Shown here piece after piece: positions 11,886 through 22,219 of a stretch of DNA of 64,000 nt. The first letter of the stretch is position 1. Every line of letters begins with the position of its first letter. This DNA is from Oikopleura dioica. Its lineage: Eukaryota; Chordata; Appendicularia; Copelata; Oikopleuridae. Both the position numbers and the translations under genes were made by a program. The notes below the pieces were generated by a model that was given only the letters and a program-made list of their open reading frames with translations, was not told the origin of the DNA and made no database searches. The stretch covers positions 6,246,157 through 6,310,156 of the forward strand of contig OU015566.1 of assembly GCA_907165135.1 (NCBI GenBank), given 5' to 3'.

Positions 11886-12289
11886 TGGTCGAAATGGTTC
11901 AAAATCGGGTCAGCTTTTGCATTTTCTGTACTTTTCTTTGTTGATTCGTAAAAATAAACCTCCTAAAACGTGAGAAACTGTATCGAACTTTGAGAATGTG
12001 TGTGTGCCTCAGGCAAGTGTCAAAAGTGTCATCTTCATCCTCGCCTGTTGCGAAGATCAGGTGATCTGATCCCAGTTCATTTCAATAACTTCAATACACT
12101 TTTCACTGGTTTATTCTGTGCGAAAATCTTCTCGGATAGGATCTTCATTTATCTAAGCAGCTTTTGTGGCGCACTTTTAACCTGCTTTTCTTTTTCTCGT
12201 TGTCTGGGATTCGCAAGATCCGTTTTTAGCGAGAAATAATATTGAGAAAAAAGTTGAAATCAAGGAAGAAAACTGACTGTTGTCTATTA

Positions 12290-12772
12290 ATGATGTTGAT
12301 TGTTTTCAAAGTTTTTGTGCTCTTTATTGGCTCTTGCTCTGGATTTACTGTTGGCTTACAGTAAGTAGAGCTAAAACTTCGGTTTAAAAGTTTTCAAAGT
12401 CGTTTGACCCCGAAATAGGGGGTTGGGGGTTTGGGTAACATCTCAGCCTATCAGAAGTCAGTATTTTCTGCGTCAGCCAATCACACACGAAGAACCTCTC
12501 CCCCCTTTCAGGACCCAACTCCCCCCCCCTTCTCCAGCTTTTGCCCACCCTAGCTCCTAAAATGATCGCTTCTCAGCCAACTTTTCAGCCAACTGATGTC
12601 CGGGGATCAGAACGCTGTCCAAACCGCTTGGAATTCCAGAGAAAAGCCCACATATTATGGAGGAGCCTACTGGCCGTACAGTAACGATTCACCAGCTCTC
12701 CCCGAGAAAATAGAACGGCGAACATTTGCTTACAGCTCTCAACCATACATTTTTATTCCAACATTATTCTAA
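12290..12772 (+). CDS. Tiny secreted protein 2 (84 residues)
   Basis: Exon 1 (12290-12360) encodes a signal peptide (MMLIVFKVFVLFIGSCSG). Exon 2 (12589-12772) adds QLMSGDQNAVQ and a Tyr/Pro-rich tail. The 228-nt GT-AG intron has two in-frame acceptors 12 nt apart (exon starts 12577 or 12589), which would add or drop four residues. An AATAAA lies at 12859-12864. It shares the SGD motif with the 11617 and 45540 genes; its role is unknown. Confidence 0.6.
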
Positions 12773-12919
12773 ATTTGCAGAGAGGAGAAAAATAACGAAT
12801 GAACTTATTCGAAAAAAATACAGGTGTTTTTTTAACTTGATGAACTGATAAAATGATAAATAAAGAACGCAATTTGTTCACTAGTATTTACAAGTTTTCT
12901 TTATAAAAGATAAGCGTTG

Positions 12920-15900
12920 CTATCGGATGTCATCTTGAGCTGAGCATGTGGCGCAGCATTTGGTTCGGAAGAAACTTTTTACGCAAAAGTCGAATCGCAG
13001 GACCATCGCACAGTAGGTTGTCTGAATAAGTGTATCTTCTTGAAAAAAATTAAAAAAAATTGTGCTAGCCCGAAAATCCATACACCTAGATTCTAGACGA
13101 TTTTTAAAAATTAGGAACCATAATAAGGGACTCTCAAAAATAAGTTTAATCTTTAGACAACTATATTCTATGATGTCTATTCAACAGAACAGTTAATCCA
13201 CGACTGGTTTCGCATGGAAAATGTGCCTATGTAACAGGCTATGTTACACCCCCTGATCTCAAGTTTGGACGGTCAGAAAATGCCTTTATTTTTCTCTAGA
13301 TGGAGTAGAAAACAATAGAAAGCTATCCAGATTTGGGATCAGAGGGTGTATAATAATTTATTAATAATAAATATTTAAATTATACAGTTTTACTATTCAA
13401 TAGTGCCTAAACTTACCTCAGGAGTATCAACACATGCATCATCAGGATTTGCGCCTTCAATCACCACCGGGTGGAGACATTTTCCCTTGCAAGTTTCCGA
13501 GCTGACAGGTTTCGTACTCATGTTGCATCGATAATTCGGCAAAATGCGATCTTGAGAAGATTAAGCGCCTTTTTGCCCGATTTATTACCTCGAATATCGA
13601 CACATTCGACATTTCTATGTCTCGATCCTGTTCCGCATTCTGAGTCGCACTTGAAAATTTGATGAGAGACAACAGTTCTAAAAACGCCCACCTCATTCCA
13701 CTTTGACGTCCTCCATTGCGGGGCAGGGCAAGGTCGATGACAGCGCTTTCGTTTTGACGGCCTCAGAGCTTGATTGCACGAGCTCAGGTCCAAGTGCACC
13801 GTCGGGTCTGTCATGGAATTCAATTTGAAGGGGTGAAAGACCGTAAAAGAATGGTTCCATTCCTAAGCTATCAACGCAATTGACGTTTCGTGTTGTCCAG
13901 CCGGGTCTACCGCACGTCGGATTGCACTTATTTTCAAAGTTAATTTTTTAAGAAATCAAAAGGCACTTACTTCTCCCCATTTGCTTACTGTCCAGATCGG
14001 TGGACAACGCTGAGTATTACAACTTTGGAAGTACTCTGGCTTGTCTGATTCACAATCCGTGTCAGCAACGAGCTCCTCTTCGTACTTATCCAGTCGTCGT
14101 TTGCAAACCACGGTTCTTAGTAGTATTATCAAATTAATATCAAGCCCTCTGAACTTGATTTACCGATGCTGAAATCCACCTCCGCAAGTTTGCGAACAAG
14201 GGAGCCACTTTGACATGTGCCAAACTGGAGCGCAGGGTTGATTGTTGCACGATTCGAGGAGAATATCCGGCTGGGTAGCACTTGGGCACATTTCTTGATC
14301 AACGATGTTTTCTGGCTCGGAAGGGGACGATTGAAAGTGACACAGGGGAATCTTTTCGCGATAGCCGCCACCACATTCTGACGAGCATTCCGTCCAGTTT
14401 CCGAATTTCCAACTGAAAAATCATTAGAGATTAAAGAATCCAGAACCATAAGTGGATACTTTTAAAGAGGACTCAGTTTTTTCATACAACTTAAAAATTG
14501 ATATTAAGTTCAAAGAGTGCCTCTTGAAGTGATTATCCAGACTACCAAATCTTACCTCAGTGATCCGGCTGTTTTCTCCCTCTTAACTGGAACATAATAA
14601 GATACAGTTAGGTTTAACGAATACTGTCTCGGAACAACCCGAATCCGCAGTGGTGCTTGCAGCGGACCGAAGCTGCTAACATCCCATGCTCTTGTCGCAT
14701 CTTCATTCAAAAGAACTCTGAAATAAGAAGACGACACCGAGTCGTATTTGATCATCTTGTTCTCGCATGATTCGCATTTTTGAAAGTATTCTTTGCCAAT
14801 GACTCGGTTTCCCATTCCGGTGTCGATCAAAATCAAATTCTTGTCTCCCTCTTTTTGGGCAATCTTTATGCTTGTCGCGTGGACAGGAATCGAGAAGTTG
14901 TCGATATCTTCGAAGGAAATCGGGAATTCGCTGTTGCAAGAATCAAGGTTTTCGTCTTCGTCGCATATTTCCGTCGTGTTTGGATAAACTTTGGCGAATT
15001 TCTTGGTGACGAGTTTGCAGGCTCGATTGTCGCCATTACAGACTCTTACAGAAGCTACAATTATGAAACCACAGATCACAATCTTGTTGGGTGTAGCGGA
15101 GTTAGGGTTAGGGTTAGGGCATTTAGGGGGACCGGGGCGAGGCACCCTGGGTTAGACTAAGGGTTAAGGGCTGCCCGACTTATGAGTCATAAGTTATGAC
15201 ACCCTACTCCTCTTGTGTGTTTGAAGCTTTTCCTGCAATTATCAAACTTCTTATTTCCATTGAGTGATCTATCGCAGCCAATTTCTTCGCAACCGCCTCT
15301 TATGCATAAATTAAACTGCTCCGGGTCATTTGTACAGCGAGTTCCATCCACTACCTGCGGCGACAGTTCAAGAAAGAACCACGACTCGTCCTTTGAAATA
15401 TTGATTTCTCGATTTCCAGAAACAAGTGTACCTTTGGTTTACAAGTGAGCGAACATGAAGGGCCATTGGAGGAAATGTGCGGGACCCAGTCGTAGAACTT
15501 CCCGGAGAATCTTTTGCTATCGTATCTTGAGCACTGTTTCGCGCGAAATGATGGCTCTTCTGGATCGCAATTCTGAGTGTTGCAGGTTCTACGATTCTCG
15601 ATTTCTAGCTGTAATTCAAGATCTCTACCTGTAACGACGCCGCTCTCCTAGGCAGTATTTCCCTCCATACGCCGGCCGTGGTTTATCACAGCTTCTCATT
15701 TGGTAGCTCACTCCCACTCCACAGCTTCTAGTGCAATGAGACCAGCTACTCCAAGTATTCCAGCGACCATCAACAGGAATAGGCTGAAATCCATCAGGAA
15801 CACATTCGCCTTTGTAGCACCATCCAGTTGCACCTTTGCTGACCTGGGGGTCGAGATATGATGGGTTGAGAATTCGACATGTTGTTCCCTGCGCTGCTGG

Positions 15901-17496
15901 AATGCCGTTTGTGATGCATTTCATGTTGGAATGATAGCAGTACAGCTGCATGCAGATATTTCCATGCATACAGTGTCGGCTGGATGGACCGTAGATGAAG
16001 CGGCACTAAAAAATTATGGGTTAAGGATAAATTAAAATCGAGCATCTTGCAGCCAATCATAACCAAGTATGGTCAGGCTAAGCCAATCATAGACGAGCTA
16101 CGCCCTTTCCTCCCACCCCATCTATTCCCTATTGTAAGAGCTACCTGAGCATCAGCATCGAAATTCCGTCCAACAAGGCCCGACCTCCCATCATTGGTAT
16201 ACGCAAGTCCATTCATATTAATCGGGTTATTGAGAAGACAGTGTCCAGCACCCGAATCAAGAAAATTATTAATCGAGTATCGAGAGCACCTTGACCAGGA
16301 AAAAGGATACGCGCCGGAATTAATCTGCGGCGCCATGATTTGCTTGTCCACGTCTTTCGAGCAACTCTTCGAGCTGCCATCTTCGTAGCCGTCGTGGTGC
16401 ATTCCGAAGTTGTGGCCCATTTCGTGGGCGATGATGAATGCACTTCCAAGGCCGACGTCCTGGTTGATGTTGCAGCTTTTCAACGGATTGCACATTCCGT
16501 TTCTATGGGCAATTCCAAGAGTGCCACAAGGAATGTTGTGCTGCGAGCAAATGTTGTACCCAGTCAGCAGGATCGCATTGTCATGATGGAGGATTCCAGA
16601 GTCATCAGCGACAACAGAATCGACGTTTTTCAAGTTTTGAAAGTTGCAAAATCCATGCAGCGAGTTTTCAGCGTGGTGGACTAGTTCGAGGGCTGGATTG
16701 TCTTCGACGAGGACGATGATTCGAACGAGAACGACCTTCACGCGGTTGCCCAGCGTCGGATCGGCGTACAATTCGGAGACAATGTGCATGATCGTTTGTG
16801 TGTACAAGTCCACGTACTCGCGCCCGTGGGTCATGACGACTCGTTTGTCTAGAGTGACCATTGCTTCGACGATGTTTTCATGCGACTCGATAAGGCCATA
16901 TCGCCTCTGGCTGTTCAAAGATCTTCGTTTTCTTCTTCTTCTTGGAGGAGGTTCCTCTTCTTCGTCGACTACGCTACAGCTTTCGACGGCGCTTTCAAAG
17001 CCCTCAAGCTGCATAAAACTAGATTCCTTTTCGATCATCACGTGGGGATGCTCCTCATGGTCTTCCATCGTCACATTCCAGAGCGGCTCGAGAAAGTAAT
17101 CTTTTTCTCTCAGCCTCATAAAACCCTGGAGGCCGTTGCAATTGCTTATCGCGATTTTTGAATCTTGATGCTCTTCATTTGAAAATCGACCGGAAAAGTG
17201 GCAGTGTTGGTGGCGATTTCCAAAAAAGCGCTCAGTAGAATTTGAACTTTCGAACTCTATCGTGAAATTGGGGTGGATGAAATCGTCTCGCCGGGAGAGC
17301 TCCATCCGATGCTCAAGTCCATCGATTTCGACTTGGTAATAAATATTTTTTGGGCTTTCTTCACTCTCTGAACTCGAATCTCTTTTTCTCCGACTTCTTC
17401 CGCTTCTGAGGACATTTTTTCTGACAACTTCGCCAAGCTCGTCGATTTGGACCGGATGAATGATGTGAAACGAATCTGATCGCTTCAGCAAATCAT
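12920..17496 (-). CDS. ADAMTS-type secreted metalloprotease with PLAC domain
   Basis: Twelve exons were traced (16145-17496, 15629-16005, 15432-15588, 15233-15390, 14556-15044, 14164-14412, 13971-14115, 13842-13926, 13692-13807, 13589-13649, 13417-13550, 12920-13021). Domains in order are prodomain, furin site (RRRRKRR), zinc protease with HEMGHNFGMHHDG and a Met in IMAP, disintegrin/Cys-rich part, TSP1 repeat (WSSWSHCTRSCGVG), spacer, several further TSP1 repeats and a C-terminal PLAC motif (KCCATCS). The enzyme should cleave matrix proteins outside the cell. The first exon is unresolved: the frame needs one extra upstream nucleotide, and a signal-like MESRSFALLFCLA lies just upstream without a normal donor. 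Introns include a 34-nt one (13808-13841) and a GA-AG one (15045-15232). Confidence 0.85.
15103..15121. repeat. Interstitial telomere-type repeat
   Basis: Three tandem TTAGGG units lie inside the GA-AG intron of the ADAMTS gene, next to a palindrome (ACTTATGAGTCATAAGT, about 15178-15194). They probably arrived by insertion or break repair. Confidence 0.6.
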
Positions 17497-18582
17497 CTAA
17501 AAAAGAAGGATCATTCTGCGAGACAGAATAAGAGAGCGAAGCTACGGCTTTCCATTACACAAACACTCGAACTTTTCAACATCAATCTTCTCTGCCGATC
17601 TTTCCGGCGCGTCTAACTAAGATGAATCTATAATTAGAAGCCAAGGTTGCCAGTCAAGTTTTTTTTTTCAAGTCAATTCTATCATGAACTAAGCAGATGA
17701 TTGTTAATTAAATCAGTAGTCTATTAGACAAGAAAATTTTTACCTTGCCGTTTTCGAATTTCATCGGAGTACGCGTCAATTACCAGAGCTAAGTTTGACC
17801 AAAGTTTTATTGCTGAAAATTTGGTCAAAAAACAAAATATAATTTAAAAAATTTGACCTCTTGAAAGGACCATTTCGACGGATTTCGACGCAATTTCTTT
17901 ACAGAATTTTCATTTTCAAAAATAATTTCTTCTTTTTTCTGTATGTTTTTTCGTTTCTCGTTTGGTTCTTCTTTTTGAAGAGGTGATGTTCTCAATAATT
18001 AGATTTTTTTTTCAATTGTTGGGAAGGCTGAATGGGAAGATGTTTATCCTCTTCGGCGGCTGCCCTCCCGCGTCGATCACGGCCGCCCTTGTTTAGAGCG
18101 CTCGTCGGAATAAAGCTTTATGTATTTGAGAGTTCAATGTCTTGGCGAAACGACGATGAGGGCGAAGTAAGGCAAAAGTTTTGAATAAATGAGGAGAATT
18201 GAGGAATTTTGTTTTTGGGAGAATTTTCAGAGAAAAAAAAAAATATTTTTTTTACGAATAAAAAAAATTCTTGGTTTGAAAGCAACAAGGAATAAGCCTT
18301 GATCAAATTTAAACATCCCCTCGTCGAGCATTCCTGGCACACAATCAGTTAAAAATCAAAATCACAAAAGATTTTTATTAGAGACAAATGCTTCCTGGAA
18401 AACGTAAAACAGAATCAAAGTGATAACCGCTTCATTGTAACCATATTTTCATAAGAAAAATCATCAGCTGTCGTTTTTTTTTCTTTTTGACTTTTCAGTG
18501 ATTGAACTTTCGCACTTGTCAAATCGTAAATCAACACTCATAAGGACACATGTTTTTTTTTTAATTAATTTGAGTTCGAAAA
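17497..18582. other. Intergenic, 5' side of ADAMTS and 3' side of the lectin gene
   Basis: It should hold the unresolved first exon(s) and promoter of the ADAMTS gene. A GC-rich patch at 18045-18100 stands out from the AT-rich surroundings, but no frame or domain could be assigned to it. A minus-strand AATAAA at 18583-18588 belongs to the next gene. Confidence 0.4.
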
Positions 18583-18670
18583 TTTATTGCTTTTGAATAA
18601 TTTATTCGGTTGAAATCACGAATGTCAGGGTTAAGCAGTCAGAACCACAGTGAAAATTTTGATCGATGAT

Positions 18671-20044
18671 TTAAATTGGGATTTCTTCGAAGGTTTGATA
18701 GTAGAAGTTTCGGACGAGCATGCCGGTAGCGGAAGCCATGAAGTTGTTCGAAACGAAAACTTGGAGATCGTAGCTCTTCAATTCCTCCGTCGCAGCGTAG
18801 GTGCCGGTGTGAAGTTGGGTCTCCCCATCTTCGTGGTGAATCGAATCGTTGATGGATCTGCTTTTTCTTGGCGGACTTCTACAGAGAAGGTAGCCCATTC
18901 GCCAGGAGCGCACTCGTAATCGCCCGAGTACTGAAACTGCGAGAGGTCGGCAGGGTCAGTTACGGTCAAATGAAGTTTGGTGTCTTGGCCGGATCGCTTC
19001 CAAAGACCAAAAGTTCGATCGCCGAGGTTTTTCGCATTGTTTCCTCTCGTCACCTGGAAAAGATTCTCCCAATTTCCGGTTCGGTACAGATCGCAAAGGA
19101 CGTCAGCCGAGAATTTGTAGTTGAAAGCTCAGAATCAATTTCAATTAATATTTTTAAGATAAAAATTAACCCGATGAGTTTGATTATTATGAAATTGAAA
19201 TCCCTTCCTGAGGAGACAGTTGCGAGCTGGTTATTTCTGATTGGCGCGATTTCGCAGCCATTAATGAAGGTTTGACAAGAGGCAAGCCCATCGCATGGGT
19301 CATTGTTTGCGCAGGGAGGAAGCGTAGTTGCTGCCTCAGTCGTTGGCTGGGTCGGCGGCTCAGTTGCTGGCGCAGTTGATGGTTCAGTCGGTGGCTCCGT
19401 TGGTGGCTCAGTGGATGGCGCGACGGTGGTTGTCTTTCCCACACAAGAGCTCTTCCAGGCGTCTCTGTTCCATTTGGGATTGTTGAAGACTCCTTGGAAG
19501 CAGTGAACTCGACCACTGACGCTTCCATCTTCGCAGACAACCTGGTAGCTCGCTCGTTTCTTGTTGATCTTGTTGGCAAGCTCGAGTCTGCCGTCCGGGA
19601 TAGCAATCGTCTCAGCTTTGGCGAGGCATGGATGAGCAGGCTTGGCGGAACATTTCAGCTCCATTCCGACCGGAAGATTTCTGAATTAAAAATCAAAAAA
19701 TGATTTTGAAATTCGAAAACTTACTTTCTGACGATCGTAGCTGGATCTCCGCATCGAGCCATAAATCGGGCGGCATCTTTTTTCGGCTTGGAAATCGACT
19801 TCTCTGTCCAGTCAGGAAGGTAGCCTTGGCCGCAAATTGGATGGCATCGGACCTTGGATCTGGTTTTTCCATAGCCTGGGCAAACCCACGATCCGTTCTC
19901 GACAGGAAAGGCAGCTCGAGTCTCGTCGACCTTGGAGTCGCAAAGGACTCGTCGACTCTCTCGTTCTTCGGCAGTCAACGAGGCGTACTGCTGGAAGTAG
20001 CCGGCGTTAGCGATTTGAGCCAAAAGACAATTCAGGAGCTTCAT
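18671..20044 (-). CDS. Secreted protein with Cys module, Thr/Pro linker and lectin-like domain
   Basis: Three exons (19725-20044, 19208-19680, 18671-19127). A signal peptide (MKLLNCLLAQIANAG) is followed by the same two-part Cys module as the protease at 2608, then a mucin-like linker of TEPPTEPP/TQPTTEAA repeats, a short Cys loop and a C-terminal beta-rich domain (NWENLFQVTRGNN, DRTFGLW, LQVFVSNNF) that looks like a jelly-roll lectin/LamG fold. Intron 1 is GT-AG (44 nt). Intron 2 (19128-19207) keeps frame only as GA-AG. The last exon needs a 1-nt frame change between about 18885 and 18830, so it holds a frameshift, a sequencing error or an unseen splice event. The Thr-rich linker is likely O-glycosylated. 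Confidence 0.7.
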
Positions 20045-20296
20045 TTTCGAGATTTGCTTTTTGATGAATTTTCGTTTTTGACCGAGTTTTTAAAGGGAGC
20101 AAGCATGTTTTCACTGCAACTAGAACCGGCGGGGGCGACATAGCGCTCTTCCAGGGAAACACACATTTCGATAAGCTACAAGTGCTTCTCAAGAACAATT
20201 CCAAAATGATAGAAAATAGACATTTTTCGTAATATTTTTAAGCATAAACTTTATTTTTTATCTTTTGCTGACGGTAGTTTTACAATAATATGACTA

Positions 20297-20497
20297 GGGC
20301 CGACGCGCAAAAAATCAACCCCAAGAAAGCATCAACGTTGAGAGCTGAAACTTCGGGATATAATGTAGTTCGACCACGTGACCAGACCAAAAAATTTTCA
20401 ATAACAATTTTTTAGTTGGGTCGAACTACATTATGTCCCGAAGTTTCAGCTCTCTACGTTGATGCTTTCTTGGGCTTGATTTTTTGCGCGTCGGCCC
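20297..20497. mobile_element. Nearly full-length palindromic MITE
   Basis: Arms of about 80 bp starting GGGCCGACGCGCAAAAAATC are inverted copies with a few mismatches around a short centre. TA flanks both sides (20295-20296 and 20498-20499). It is non-coding. Confidence 0.8.
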
Positions 20498-21256
20498 TAA
20501 ATATGACCTGTTTAAATTTAAGTAAATTTTTGTTTTCTTAGAAATTCTTAAAAATCTTCAGAAAATTAAATTCACTTTTGATAGCATTTTTGGTTTGGCA
20601 AATTTTTCCGGGCTGACGCATAACTAGAAACTGCGCTCGCCAAAAACGTTATTAGTGAGTACAACACGTTTTTCCCAAATTTTGTTTCGCTAATTCAGTT
20701 TCTAGTAATACGGGGTCTCAATTTTTACGCGGAATTTTCGATATCTTGTTCAAAATTTGAGGAAGGTTATCCATATTGATTCTGCCGTTCATTCGAAATC
20801 TTCAGAAATTTTCAGAAAATTTTATTTTTTTCACCGGCGAGTCTTCTCAATCCTTATCTGCTCACTTTTTAGACATTTAATTTAGACACGATGTGACCTA
20901 GGTCTTCAAGCGAATATTGACTCGTAAAAGTAGACAAGCATCAATGTTTCTCTCTTTGTAGCAAAAACACGGCCGCTTGTTTAGCCATAATCTCTTTACG
21001 AAAAGCAAGGCAAAAAAGAATTCAAGCACTCAATTATCCTCTCAAACAAAGTGCAGTGGAAAATTAGCCATATTGTGACCCACGTCTCCGAAGCAATTAG
21101 AATTTGGGTCAGATGTTTGTATATGGGACACAAGGTGTCTAAAATCATTTTTTCTACTTATTTGAAGCAATGAAAATGTTGGTCATGCGTTTAAAAATGA
21201 TCCGACAATACTTTTAAAGCATTTAAATTATTATCTAAATGCTCCCTTCCGGTCTG

Positions 21257-21370
21257 CGCGCAAAAACTAACAAACTCTACCATGAGTCGCTAAACTTATC
21301 GCTTCCGGTCTATTACTATATTATACTGCGACTCCAATTCAATTTCTAATTTCAAGAGTGAAGCAACAAA
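21257..21370 (+). repeat. Imperfect direct copy of the CAP-gene upstream region
   Basis: Shared landmarks in the same order as 22019-22150 are TGCGCGCAAAA, ACAAA, CGCTTCCGGT, a TATA-like TTATACTGC and GAAGCAACA. It looks like a duplicated promoter without its gene. Confidence 0.45.
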
Positions 21371-21406
21371 GAGGTAGGCATTGAGATGACGCTTTTTTGA
21401 GGGTTG

Positions 21407-21681
21407 GGGACTCGCAGTACCAAAGTTTTTTGGTACTGCCAGTACCAATTTTGGTTTTGGGAATACCAATTTCGGCTTTTTGAGTGATATTTTAACGTAA
21501 TATTTCAGTCGGAACAATAGTAGCCGGGTAAAAAGATGTGTATCCTGTCTGAATTAGTTAGTTTGTTACCACAGAACCCGCGGACCGGGTGTTCCTGGCT
21601 GACTAAAATTTTGCCTTGCCAAAATTGGTACTGGGAGTATCAAATTGGTACTGGCAGTACCAATTGGTACTGGGAGTCCCC
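21407..21681. mobile_element. MITE with GGTACTGGCAGTACC palindromes
   Basis: Ends GGGGACTC..CAGTACC and GGTACTGGGAGTCCCC are inverted, and the inside is built of repeated GGTACTG/CAGTACC blocks. It is about 275 bp long and non-coding; target duplication is unclear. Confidence 0.55.
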
Positions 21682-21798
21682 CCTTAGTCGGCTGTCTTCA
21701 ACTTTCTTACTTCTGACTGCAGGATTCATAAGCCAGTTTTCCAATATTTAAAATTTTCTATTCTTTTGCGAGGTTCAGGATTCTGCACCAATTACTTC

Positions 21799-21915
21799 GG
21801 GGGTACTGAATGTGCCGCCCTGCGCCGTCCGGTCCTAAACCTACCCAAATATTTTCGGCTCCGGCGAGACCGGGTGACGCTGGGCGGCGAAGGGCGGCAC
21901 AATTCAGTGTCTCCG
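21799..21915. mobile_element. hAT-like MITE family 1, short copy
   Basis: Inverted ends GGGGGTACTGAATGTGCCGCCC match those at 23728-24173 and 32706-33118. Putative 8-bp target duplication ATTACTTC/ATTTCTTC (one mismatch) flanks it. It is internally deleted to 117 bp. Confidence 0.7.
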
Positions 21916-22018
21916 ATTTCTTCTCATGATTTCCAAGACGGAATCTACGAATCAGGAATTTTAAGAAGCGTAAAAACGATAAAAGCTTTGAACCCTTACC
22001 ATAATGCCCACCCCTGTC

Positions 22019-22150
22019 CTGCGCGCAAAAGTAAACAAATTTCAAGACTCGCTTAGCGCACACCGTCGACTAAGCCGCTTCCGGTTTAGTACCTTTTTTA
22101 TACTGCAGGGCTTATTTACTTTATAATTGCTAAGACTGAAGCAACATAGA
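22019..22150 (+). promoter_or_regulatory. Probable promoter of the tandem CAP gene
   Basis: It lies 70-200 bp upstream of the ATG at 22220 and includes a TTTTTTATACTGC element. A TTTTAG acceptor at 22209-22214, 5 bp before the start codon, could serve cis or spliced-leader trans splicing. Confidence 0.35.
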
Positions 22151-22219
22151 ACTTAGCAACGAAAATCGGCTTTTTGGGTCCTTTCTTCTACATAAGATGA
22201 ATGACTGATTTTAGGAAAA

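Larger units (their letters stand above)
20498..22219. other. Repeat-rich intergenic region before the CAP gene
   Basis: No gene was found. It contains the MITEs at 21407-21681 and 21799-21915 and the duplicated promoter-like segment. A small inverted pair (AACTAGAAACTG near 20623, CAGTTTCTAGT near 20696) is also present. Confidence 0.4.

Noticed and set aside
15103-15121. Chromosome end or telomere
   Set aside because: Only three TTAGGG units, with coding exons continuing on both sides, so this is an interstitial tract.
16340-17161. Long plus-strand frames at the ADAMTS locus
   Set aside because: They are antisense to the prodomain/metalloprotease exon, lack domains, and are explained by codon bias of the real strand.
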